64,000 bases of DNA from Hemibagrus wyckioides (Eukaryota; Chordata; Actinopteri; Siluriformes; Bagridae), in contig NC_080732.1 in assembly GCF_019097595.1 (NCBI RefSeq), forward strand, positions 10,199,905 to 10,263,904. The letters run 5' to 3'. This document shows, one piece after another, positions 1 through 64,000 of this stretch. Each line of letters starts with the position of its first letter. The first letter of the stretch is position 1. A program made the translations under genes and the position numbers. The notes under the pieces are model-generated. The model saw nothing but the letters and a program-made list of their open reading frames with translations, made no database searches and had not been told where the DNA came from.

Positions 1-345
1 TCTTTTCCAGAATTAATGTTTCAAAGTAATCAGGTTTGATGCACTTTAATGCATATATTTTATTTAGCAAGCTTTATGCACTTAAATTTGAAAAAATAAC
101 TTTTTAAAATGATACTTGAGTACGTTTTTCAAATATAGCATCTTTTGTAGCACACTCCTTACAATTACATTAGGGTTTCAGCAGTTTGAACCATCTACTT
201 TTTGTGCTGTTTACATCATTTTATTTGTGCTCTTCTGTTATTGTGAAAGTGAAAATGTCTGAGGGTTTGTGAAATTTGCTGTCTCCTGCCTGTTTCCATC
301 CAAATGCCATTTACACCAAAAGAACTCTGACCTTAAAGACAAAGC
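1..345. other. AT-rich intron sequence of DNAJC13, no gene seen
   Basis: The window opens inside an intron of DNAJC13. I see no exon, RNA gene or clear repeat in this stretch. The next recognisable unit is the non-LTR retrotransposon that starts near position 346. Confidence 0.6.
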
Positions 346-692
346 TGATTCCAAGATGGCGCTGGTGAGGTCGGCTGCGGTCACCACTGCTCCGACCCCT
401 TTTTCCTTGTTATTGTGTTTTAAGTTAACTTACAGAACATTAAAACCGGCAATTTCTTCACAATGGAGTGCATTAGGTACGATAGAGATACTCTTATTTG
501 TATTGGTATACAATGTACTCAAAATTCAGTGTTTTTAACTCCGGATCCAAGCTGGCCGAGTGAGATCCTGAGATCACTTGCCCCACCAGCAGTGAAAGGA
601 CACTGGACCACTGTTACACAACAATCAAAGATGGCTACAAGGCACAATCTTGCCCCCCGTTTAGGAAATCTGACCATGCCGCCATCTTCCTC

Positions 693-2504
693 ATGCCAAA
701 ATATAAACAAAGCCTCAAGCAGGAGGTTCCGGTTCAGAGGGAGGTCGCACGCTGGACGGACCAATCGGTGGCCGCTCTACAGGACGCTCTGTTCCGGTGC
801 AGCTCTGATGACATCAACGTGTTTATGGAAACGGTTGTGGGATTTATAGGGAAACTAGCAGATGATACTGTGCAGAAAACCACCATCAGAACGTTTCCCA
901 ATCAGAAGTCGTGGGTGGATAAGACCATCCGCGACTCTCTGAGATCTCGCACCGCTGCCTACAACACGGGACTTGCGTCAGGTGACATGAACTCGTACAA
1001 GACTGCGTCATAAAACGTGCGGAGAGAGGTGAAGGAGGCGAAGCAGTGCTTCAGGAAGAAATTAGAGACGCAGCTCCAACAGAGTGACTCTAGGAGCCTG
1101 TGGCAGGAACTGAGGACAATAACTGACTATAAAGCACCAACATCCGGTATGATGAATGCGGAAGTGTCTCTGGCAGATGCACCGAACACCTTCTACCTGC
1201 TACCGATGCTAATGCCACAGCTAATGCTAATGGCTGCAGACAGGAAGAGAATGCTGAGAACCTGTGTTCACAGACATATTCAACCTCTCCTTAACCCGGT
1301 CGGCAATCCCCACGTGCTATAAAGAGTCCATCATTGTTCCTGTCCCGAAGAAACCCCATCCTGTTTCCCTCAATGACTACCGCCCTGTAGCCCTGACCTC
1401 AGTAGTGATGAAGTGCTTGGAGCAGCTGGTCAAAGACTTCATCATCACTTCACTACCAGACACACTGGATCCATTACAGTTCGCCTACCGCCCGGACCAC
1501 TTGACCGATGATGCCATTTACCACCTTCTTCACACATCGCTCACTCACCTGGACACTAGAAAGGGGAATTATTTTAGAATGTTGTTTGTCGACTACAGGT
1601 CAGCATTTAACACTATAATTCCCTCCACACTCACCACCAAGCTGAAGCACCTGGGACTCAGCCCATCTCTGTGTCAGTGGATTTCCAATTTCCTAACTGG
1701 CAGACCACAGGCAGTAAGGATGGGCAGACATGTCTCAGCCTCACTCACCCTCAGCACTGGAGTCCCCCCAGGGTTGTGTTCTGAGCCCCCTGCTGTACTC
1801 TTTGTACACGTATGACTGCATGGCCACTACCAACTCCACCAACATCATCAAGTTTGCTGACGGCACTGTTGTGGTCGGATTGATTTCCGACAACAATGAG
1901 ACTGCCTACATGGAGGAGATTAAGACTCTGGAGAACTGGTGCCAGAGGAACAACCTCCTCCTTAACATCAGCAAGACTAAGGAGCTGATGGTATAAATCA
2001 GCAAAAAGCAGGAGAGAAACTACCAGACCCCCGTGATCAGTGAGAGCCCAGTGGAGAGAGTGGACAGCTTCAGATACCCCGGTATTCACATCATGCAGGA
2101 CCTCTCATGGTCCTGTCACATCGACACTGTGGTGAAGAAGGCCTGGCAGTGTCTCTTCCACCTCAGATGCTTGAGAGACTTTAGATTGCCCGCTAAGGTA
2201 CTTTTACTCCTGCACCATAGAGAGCATCCTGACGGGAAACATCACAAGCTGGTTCAGGAGCAGCACCATGCAGGACAGACGAGCTCTTCAGAGAGTGGTG
2301 CGATCAGCTGAGCGCATCATCCGTACCAAGCTCCCTGACCTGCACTCAATCTACAACAAGCGGTGCTGGACCAAGGCCAGGAAGATCGTGAAGGACCTCC
2401 CCAACAATGGACTTTTCTCTCTGTTGAGTTCAGGAAAGCACTTCCGCTCCCTGACGGCCAATACAGAGAGACTGAGGAGAAGATTCTTCCTGCAGGCTAT
2501 GTAG
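693..2504 (+). pseudogene. Broken LINE ORF2: endonuclease end and reverse transcriptase
   Basis: Fragments read in order: endonuclease-RT linker (693-1013), a basic linker (1017-1200), RT fingers and palm (1264-1815), palm with the catalytic box (1730-1996) and the C-terminal region (2033-2504). The usual FADD catalytic box reads FADG near 1851-1862, so one metal-binding aspartate is lost. Frame changes between blocks and several stop codons show that it cannot make a working protein. The PPGLCSEPP reading near 1770 is a frame-shifted version of the usual [10 protein letters not shown] motif, which reappears intact in the next frame. Confidence 0.8.
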
Positions 2505-2940
2505 TCTCTCAACCAGAACTCCACATAGGACTCAACTTGCTATGTTTCCTTCACACGTGTTGGAACACAGCACAACCAACCACACCGTACATTTGCACTT
2601 TACAGGACTGTGGTACACAATACACAACACATAGAACATAAACATATATGTTGCACATTCTGCTCTGATTTATACACAAAGAGGACTTGTGCACATCTGC
2701 ACTTTAAAGACAGACAATACCACTGCTTCTCATCATCTTATCACCTCATTTCACTACATGACCACCCCATACTGCTGCTGTCTGCACATTGTACATTTAT
2801 TGCACATTATACACTTTGTATAGTTTTATTATATACCGGTGTTACATTTTACATTTTTTTCTATACATATTCTAGTTTATATACATATTCTATATTTTAT
2901 ATACATATATTCTGTATACATATTATACCCTACCTTCCTT

Positions 2941-3016
2941 TATTTTTATTTTATTTTATTTTATTTTATTTTATTTTATTTTATTTTATTTTATTTTATT
3001 TTATTTTATTTTATTT
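2941..3016. repeat. (ATTTT)n pentanucleotide microsatellite
   Basis: About 15 tandem copies of a TTTTA-type pentamer lie within the 3' untranslated region of the LINE. Reading frames through it give runs of ILFYF and are not genes. Confidence 0.95.
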
Positions 3017-3570
3017 TTACCTACTGTGGAAATTGTAGTTTTATATTTTATATTTTGTATCTTATATTTTACATTTTATCCTTGTCTTTTTTTCTGTCCT
3101 TTTCAAGGGTCAAAATAGTCATGTAAACATTTCACTGCATATCATACTGTGTACGATTATGTATGTGACAAAAAAAAATTGAATTTGAAATCAAAATTGC
3201 TTGTCTAATAGGACTCATTGTAAAGGGTTAAATTTTGATAGATTACTGTCAGAATTTAGTAACTTGACAGCAGAAGGAATTAAGGAATGACCATATTTTT
3301 TTTTCTGTGTAGGCATGCAGTAGCACCGGCCTATGGGTATAATTTAGAATTCCCTAGAAACTACATGGTGGGGTTGAGATTATTCATTCTGTTCTCTGGA
3401 ACTCTCCACTCGCTACTTCCAGAGAGACCATGGGTCTTATGTCAGTCTTGGGGCAAACCGTAACACTGGTATTTAGGCAGGTTTAAAATGCTCTTACAGA
3501 GTCCAAAAGACTTTAGCTCAGCAAGAGCATTCTTTGATGTCCCTTCTTGACAGTGCAGCCAGTGTTCTCA

Positions 3571-3930
3571 TTAAATCTCAGTTCTAAATACTTGTATGTT
3601 TGTAGGATTTGGAAAATCTTCACCATGAATGATGCTGACTTTTGGTTTGACACTGCACTCCCTGAAGTCCATAATTAGTTCTTTACATTTAGTGTTGTTA
3701 AGATCAAAGTAGTTGTCATTACACCATTCGACAAATGCAGGCATGGCACAACCATGTTTAGACTGGCTCTGGAGAAAAGAGAACAAGACAGTATTTTCAT
3801 AGAATTTAACAAGACAGCTGCCTCTCTGGTAGCATTTGCAGCTATCTGTATACAGAAAAAAGCAAGAGGGACAAGACGCAGCCCTGGGGAGAACCGATGT
3901 TTGTCTTAATGACGGTGGACATGTGTCCAT
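3571..3930 (-). pseudogene. LINE reverse transcriptase C-terminal fragment
   Basis: A 119-residue minus-strand reading frame contains the post-catalytic RT segment VEWCNDNYFDLNNTKCKELI followed by MDFRECSVKPKVSIIHGED. This corresponds to the thumb region after the YADD/FADD box of CR1-group LINEs. The N-terminal part of the frame does not align with RT and is probably frame-shifted. Confidence 0.7.
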
Positions 3931-5075
3931 TTACAAGAAGCTGCTGGATTCTGTTTAAAGTAACACTAAAATCTAATCCAGTAACCTGAAATTAGAAGCT
4001 AATCGCTCAATTAAACTATGCAGCTGCATCTTGTTAAAAGCAAATAAAAGTCTTGTGTGTGAGTTGGGTTGTTCAAGATGTTTATACACTTTGTCTAGGA
4101 TAAAAAAGATCTGCATTCTCTACACTGTTTCCAGCTTGATGTGCAAACTGCAATGGGTCTAGTTTGACATAAACTAGGGAGACAATTTTATTATAATTTT
4201 TCAAAGCATTTAATTACCAGAGAGGTAAGTGCCACTGGTCAAAATTAATTTAGTTCTCTGGGATTCTTTGATTTAGGGATGGGAATTATAGCGGAGGTTT
4301 TCCATAGAGTTAGGTATCTGTCCACTTCCTACACATTTGATAAAGAATGGAGAAGACCTAACAGAGCTGGTCCTCACAATAATGCAAAGTGCGTCTACAA
4401 ATGGCCAGCAGCTTTTTTCCTGTTTTGACCCTCCTAAATAGAGTTGCGACCAATTTCTGTGACATCACAGCCATTTTGAGGAGAGAGAGACTCTGTTAAT
4501 GTGGAAACATTATCCAAGTCTGCTCCTGATGGGCTGTCTGTTCTCACATGTATTGTGGTTAATGTATGCCATTAATTTAATTATTTGCCTAGCTGATCTT
4601 AGGTCTCCACTGCTGTACTGTTTTTCAGTTTTCTTTCCGGATTTTGGCCTTCATTTTTAATTTCCTCTTCAGTTTTTCTTCAGAGGATCACCAGAATTGA
4701 AAGTCCTTTTTTTCTTTTTAATTCTTCTTTTTCAGTTCTTTAGTTAGCTAAGGTTTATTATTTGGATAAAGCAGAACCATTGTGGTTGGGATGACCACAC
4801 AAAATGTTAAATAGGGGGACACTGTCTCAGTTAGTTCAATAATGTCACAACAACGATCATAAAAACAAAATCTTTACAGTCAAAACAGGACTGGAGTGAA
4901 GATCTCTTGTCCTCCGAACAAATTTGTACGGTCATCTCCTCTGAATCTAGGCTCCTAAAGACAGGGTTGTACTCAGGCATGAGATAATCTCTGTTTATGG
5001 CCCTTACAGACCTTTCCCTTGAGGCTTTCTACAATAACAGTGTTTGTCATATACTGTTTGTGCTCAAAATCTTTT

Positions 5076-5252
5076 TTACATTTACAGCAGATGCTCTTAT
5101 TCAGACCGGCGTACATGTATCTCATTTAGGCAGCTGAGCATTTGAGCATTTGCCTTGCTCAAAAGCCCAGCAGTGGCAGCTTGTTGGTCCTGGGATTTAA
5201 ACTTGCAACCTTCCGATCAGTAGTCCAATATCTTAACCACTGAGATACCACT
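5076..5252 (-). mobile_element. tRNA-derived SINE with L2-type 3' tail, copy 1
   Basis: On the minus strand the element starts gtggtatctcagtggttaag, a tRNA-like A box. A B-box-like gtttaaatcc follows. After that come the body gccactgctgggcttttgag and a tail ending in tgctgtaaatgtaaa. A second copy lies at 27461-27615. The tail resembles the 3' end of fish L2 LINEs, which would supply the retrotransposition machinery (inference). It is inserted in the decayed LINE of 3480-5770. Confidence 0.75.
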
Positions 5253-5770
5253 TTTTGTGTTTAAAGTGGAATGGTTAAAATTTCATTAGGATGAATTTAG
5301 GTGCCTTCAGACAAGTTGAATAATCTGTATGCAATGTCAGCCTATCAGCTAAACAGCAGATGACACATCACTTGACTTGCAGATGTATGTACAGTAAGAG
5401 GTAAATAAAAGGAGCAGAGAGACACTGACAGCAGTTTGATACATGGAGTACATATTTTCCCTCTAATCACAACAGTATTACAGTACCTTTTGTTGATGTA
5501 CAAACACACTCCTCCTCCTCAACTTTTTTCCAGTGATGTCCAGTGACCGGTCTAGCCAATTTGGGCTTCCATACCCACTTATATTCAGGTCCTCATACCG
5601 ATTAGACTCCCTGAGCCATGTATCACAGAAGGTTAGAAATGAAGTTTCTTTAATTTCAGGTTTCCCTTTTATCCATGCTTCCAGCTCATCTGTCTTGTTT
5701 AAGAGACTGCACGTTTGACAGCAGGAAGGTAGGGAGGGGAGGTAGCCTACAGGAGTATACCATATTCACA

Positions 5771-6192
5771 TAAAAGTAAAGAAAATCTCAAACAGATTGC
5801 ATCACTTGGACACTGACAAGTTCACTTGCACATGAGACACTAAAAATAGTTAGAACACAGCAGATTTAAGATTTAAAGCATGGGTCAGACTGCTGGGTTA
5901 CATATAGTGAAGTGCCCCGTATCTTAGAGTACAGAGTAGTGGAGGAACTTTCAGGGAGGGTAAAATGTCTGTCCTTCGATGTGTATGTGATGTGGGTACA
6001 GCTATTAAAGAGCAATTAATGCAATAATGCAATTGTAAACTGTACAGAAAAGTTTATATTTATTCTAGTTTTAATTCATTTCTAGTTTAATTTATTTCTA
6101 GTATTTCATCATGAACTAATGAACTTGCTAGTTCTAATTTGGTTGCAGTCTGCAAGGATTTTTGTTGATCTGATAATATTGGTCTTCTACAG
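5771..6192. other. Intron sequence before exon a, nothing recognised
   Basis: AT-rich intronic sequence with no recognised repeat. It ends in the splice acceptor of the first exon in the window (ggtcttctacag at 6181-6192). Confidence 0.6.
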
Positions 6193-59141
<52,949 letters not shown>

Positions 59142-59199
59142 GTGAGTAAACACATCTCTTTTTTTTGGTGTTTATCTGCCTTTTTCAATCCCATCTCAT

Positions 59200-59720
59200 A
59201 CCAAAACTGCTCTTGATCCGTATTTGAATGAGTTGGCCGTCATCCTGGTCAGTGGAGTCATTGGAGCTTTGTTTGTCTCCAATGTCTACAGCTTTACCTC
59301 GTTCTTATGAACCAGTGTTTTTGAAATTTTAAGGATGGAACTAACCTGATGCTCACTGTATCTCTCTGCCACTAAGGCCAGACTTGAAACCTTCTTTTCC
59401 TCACTCAAAACCTTTTTTGCCACTCTTTTGGCATGGTCAATAGTCATTATTTGAATTCAATACTTTTGAGGTACTACTAGCACTCTTTGCTTGTCCTACT
59501 GGAAGAGAATATTGATGACAGTAGCAGCGTGGGTTTTTTGTTTGTTTGTTTTTGCTTTTTTAACTTTTCCTTACTCCTCCTTACTTTTCCTCAAAGACAT
59601 TTGGTTTAGGTGATGACCTAATCAGAACTTAATTAAGTAGAATGAGGTGTACCTGTGTTGTGTGTTGGAATCCACCAGATACTGGAATGGAATGGCTGCC
59701 ATACATGTAGAGATGCTGAT
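59200..59720 (-). mobile_element. Degenerate Tc1 5' part, minus strand
   Basis: Contains cctgatgctcactgtatctc, then cttgaaaccttcttttcctcactc and gaatgaggtgtacctgtgtt, which I recall as the leader and HTH region of a fish Tc1. No terminal repeat or intact frame. Confidence 0.45.
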
Positions 59721-59745
59721 TTAAGAAAATAAATATACATATATA

Positions 59746-61026
59746 CAGGTGCATGTCAAAAAATTAGCTTTTTTTCTTTTAATTTAGATAATTATGGCTC
59801 ACAACTCATGAAAAATTAAAAATCCAGTATTTATTAGAATATTACAACATTTCATAAGATAATCAAATAAGTGATTTAGAATACAGAAAAGTCAAACTTC
59901 TTTGAAAAGTAAAGTATGTTTATTTATGCACTTAATATTTGGTTGGAACTCTTTTTGCTCATATTACTGCCTCAGTGTGTTGTGGCATGGAGGCGATCAG
60001 CTGTGGCACTGCTGAGGTGTAATGGAAGCCCAGGTTGCTTTGATAGCGGCCTTCAGCTCATCTCTATCGCGGGGTCCAGTGTTTCTCATCTTTCTCTTAA
60101 CAATACCCCATAGATTCTTTATAGGTTTTAGGTCAGGTCATTTAGCACAGTTACACACAGTAATACCAGTTCCAATTAGTTTTGGGATTGTGGGCACTGT
60201 GGCCATATCCTGCTGAAAAAGGAAACTGACATCTCCATAAAGCTTGTCAGCAGATGGAAGCATGAAGTGCTCTAAAATCTCTTGGTAGATGTTTGCATTG
60301 ACGTAGGATTTAATAATATACAGTGGACCAACACCAGCAGCCACTCCAAATCATCACTGATTGTAGACACTTCACATTGGACTTCAAGCAGCTTGGATTC
60401 TGTTCCTCTCCTCTCTTTTTTTAGGTTCTGAGACCTTGATTTCCAAATGAAATGCAAAATTTGCTTTCATCTGAAAAGAGGTCATTAGACCACTGATTAA
60501 TGCTCCACTTCTTCTTCTCCTTAGCCCAGGTAAGACACTTCTGATATTGTCTCTGGTTCAGGAGTGGTTTGACACTAGGAATGAGACACTTGTATCCCAT
60601 TTCCTGGTCTGTGTGTGGTGGCTCTCGATGCACTGACTCCAGCCTCACTCCACTCCTTGTGAAGCTCACCCACATTCATGAATCAGGTTTGCTTGAAATC
60701 TTATCAAGGCTACGGTCATCCTTGTTGCTTGTGCACCTTTTCTTACCACACTTCAGTGAATGTCTTCTGGACAGTCGTCAAGTCAGCAGTCTTCCCCATG
60801 ATTGTGGTAGTGTGTACTGAACCTGACTGGGAGTTTTGTAGTATTTATACTGCATAAAAAGTGGAAATTAAATATTTTAAAAATTGGAAAAACGCCTTTT
60901 CATTTTTTTTGAGCTGCAGGCCACAATTATCAAATTTAAAATAAAAAAACGCTTGGAAAATTTTAGTTTACATGTAATGAGTCATACTTTTCATTTTCCA
61001 TAATATAATTTTTTGAGATGCACTTG
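59746..61026 (-). mobile_element. Tc1 family M, full length but decayed
   Basis: Terminal repeats caggtgcatgtcaaaaaatt on the left and, reverse complemented, caagtgcatctcaaaaaatt on the right, both flanked by TA. Length 1,281 bp. Minus-strand frames keep NVNIYQEILEHFMLPSADKL with FLFQQDMATVPTIPKL (60138-60344) and NQWSNDLFSDESKFCIS (60421-60675). Frameshifts and stops are frequent. Confidence 0.9.
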
Positions 61027-61038
61027 TATGTGTACATA

Positions 61039-62387
61039 CATTGCTCAAAAAAATTAAAGGAACACTTGGAAAACACATCAGATCTCAATGGGGAAAAATA
61101 TCATGCTGGATATCTGTACTGATATGGACTGGGTAATGTGTTAGGAATGAAAGGATGCCACATCGTTTGATGGAAATGAAAATTATCAACCTACAGATGG
61201 CTGAAAATGAAAAAATGATGCAGCAGGCTAGTCCATTATGTTTAAATTCCATTGCTGCAACTCAAAATGGTACTCAGTAGTTTGTATGGCCCCCATGTGT
61301 TTGTATGCATGTCTGACAATGTCGGGGCATGCTCCTAATGAAACAAAGGATGGTGTCCTGGGTTATTTCCTCCCATATCTGGACCAGGGCATCATTGAGT
61401 TTCTCGACAGACTGAGGTGCAACCTGCTGTCAGATGGACCGAAGCATATTGTCCAAGAGGTGCTTTTACTGGATTTAGGTCAAGCGAATGTGGGGGCCAT
61501 TCAATGGTATCAATTCCTTCATCCTCCAGGAAGTGCCTACATACTCTCACCTCATGAGGCTGGGCATTGTCATGTACCAGGAGGAACCCAGGACCCACTG
61601 CACCAGCGTAGGGTCTGACAATGGGTCCAGAGATTTCATCCCAATACCTAATGGCAGTCTGGGTGCCATTGTCTAGCCTGTAGTGGTTTGTATGTCCCTC
61701 CATGGATATGCCTCCCCAGACCATCACTGTCCCACTACCATACCAGTCATGCCAAACAATGTTACAGGCGGCATAACGTTTTCCACAGCTTCTCCAAACC
61801 CTTTCACGTCACATGTGCCCAGTGGCAGACCTGTAAGTTCTGGTGTTCAGTGACTCCACGGTGCCAGGCAGTGAGCATGGGGCCCATTAGAGGACATTGG
61901 GCCCTCAGGCCACCCTCATGAAGTCTGTTTATGATTGTTTGGTCATTTTGTTGGACTCTGGCAGTGCTCATCCTTGCACAAAGGAGCAGATACCGGTCCT
62001 GCTGATGGGTTAAGGACCTTCTACGGCCCTGTCCAGCTTTCCTTGTGTAACTGCCTGTCTCCTAGAATCTCCTCCATGTTCTTTGCTGGGAGACACAGCA
62101 AATCTTCTGGCAATGCCATGTATTGAGGTGCCATCCTGGAGGAGTTGAACTGCCTGTGCAACCTGTGTAGGGTCCAGGTATCACCTCATGCTACCAGTAG
62201 TGACACTGACCCTAGCCAAATGCAAAACTAGTGAAAAACTGAGTAGGAAAACCGTTCCTATTTTGGGGGTTGTCTCATTGTTGCCCATCTAGTACACCTG
62301 TTGTTAATTTCATTAACACCAAAGCAGCTAAAACTGATTAACAACCCCCTCTTCCCAGGAATATCCCAGGAATTTAACTGACTTGAG

Positions 62388-62392
<5 letters not shown>
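61039..62392 (-). mobile_element. Tc1 family J, right end replaced by (TA)n
   Basis: Starts ta|cattgctcaaaaaaattaaag. The minus-strand frame at 61392-61727 encodes MVWGGISMEGHTNHYRLDNG, FLLVHDNAQPHEVRVCRHFL and SLDLNPVKAPL, where the catalytic glutamate has become lysine. The right side keeps gcagctaaaactgattaaca but stops at a long (TA)n tract instead of a terminal repeat. Confidence 0.88.

Positions 62393-62469
<77 letters not shown>
62393..62469. repeat. (TA)n microsatellite between two Tc1 elements
   Basis: About 38 TA units between the truncated family J element and the start of family N. Confidence 0.97.
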
Positions 62470-62470
<1 letters not shown>

Positions 62471-62481
62471 GCACATACATA

Positions 62482-64000
<1,519 letters not shown>

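Larger units (their letters stand above)
346..3190 (+). mobile_element. Degenerate Rex1/Babar-like non-LTR retrotransposon (LINE)
   Basis: A plus-strand LINE relic. It begins near a fish LINE-like leader (caagatggcgctggtgagg) and runs through the end of an endonuclease domain (SDHAAIFLMPKYKQ, near 674-720) and a reverse transcriptase. It ends in a 3' tail with gtgacaaaaaaaaattgaat near 3170. The reading frame is broken into several pieces. The tail holds an (ATTTT)n array at 2941-3016. The clade call rests on the RT block [20 protein letters not shown] and on the short A-rich tail. Rex1/Babar is my best guess and another CR1-group clade is possible. No target-site duplication was identified. 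Confidence 0.75.
3480..5770 (-). mobile_element. Degenerate minus-strand LINE (endonuclease start and RT end recognisable)
   Basis: Read on the minus strand, 5530-5720 encodes the start of a LINE endonuclease (NKTDELEAWIKGKPEIKE and CDTWLRESNRYEDL in the reverse complement). The stretch 3571-3930 encodes the C-terminal part of an RT (FVEWCNDNYFDLNNTKCKEL). Both match the order of one minus-strand element, so I treat them as a single relic with most of the middle decayed. A SINE at 5076-5252 interrupts it. The stretches 3950-5070 and 5253-5440 have no reading frame that I can assign. Boundaries are approximate. Confidence 0.6.

Noticed and set aside
2610..3126. Hydrophobic frames rich in ILFYF near the LINE 3' end
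   Set aside because: Produced by the (ATTTT)n array in the LINE 3' untranslated region.
5076..5252. tRNA gene suggested by A- and B-box-like sequences
   Set aside because: The boxes are diverged, there is no cloverleaf-compatible 3' half, and the sequence continues into a SINE body and tail found at a second site.

Overview
This window is intronic and exonic sequence from a ray-finned fish, probably an otophysan such as a catfish. It holds part of one large host gene on the plus strand, crowded by transposable elements. The host gene is DNAJC13 (RME-8), the endosomal J-domain co-chaperone. I placed 31 constitutive coding exons between 6193 and 59141, all with GT-AG splice sites and compatible phases. 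Together they give 3,693 nt, an open frame of 1,231 codons. They cover the part of the protein that follows the N-terminal PH-like region and runs just past the J domain (HPD at 57308-57316). The 5' exons (before 6193) and the 3' exons (after 59141) lie outside the window. A further candidate 15/18-nt microexon sits at 31212/31215-31229.

Almost everything else is mobile DNA; by my hand-drawn boundaries roughly 40 of the 64 kb. Region by region: 0.35-5.8 kb holds two degenerate non-LTR retrotransposons in opposite orientations plus a tRNA-derived SINE. 6.8-10.3 kb holds a third LINE (minus strand) and L2-like debris. 10.9-12.5 kb is a three-layer nest (hAT containing a Harbinger-like element containing another hAT), each layer with its own target-site duplication. 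12.6-16.5 kb holds an L2 fragment and a hAT relic inserted in a short minisatellite. 16.7-25.1 kb is a dense Tc1/mariner cluster that includes one uninterrupted transposase reading frame (22410-23534). 27-29 kb is a Tc1 interrupted by a SINE and by another Tc1. 31.7-34.6 kb holds two more Tc1 elements and 35.2-36.7 kb a hAT. 37-45.4 kb holds Tc1, L2 and minisatellite fragments. 46.4-48.7 kb is a piggyBac relic with long inverted arms and an internal 215-bp duplication. 48.9-52.5 kb holds three Tc1 elements end to end. 55-64 kb holds more Tc1 remnants and three near-complete but dead Tc1 copies.

The teleost assignment rests on the DNAJC13 protein, the many Tc1 families, Rex1-like LINEs and the tRNA-SINE with an L2-type tail. 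The finer otophysan guess rests on remembered repeat similarity and is weak. Long (TA)n tracts abut Tc1 ends again and again, and in two places they replace a missing element end. I found no second host gene, no RNA gene, no promoter and no CRISPR array. Nothing here is clearly a new biological system. The best leads are the candidate neural-type microexon in DNAJC13, the intact DD36E Tc1 transposase whose start codon has moved, the triple transposon nest, and the TA-rich splice acceptor of exon 25.
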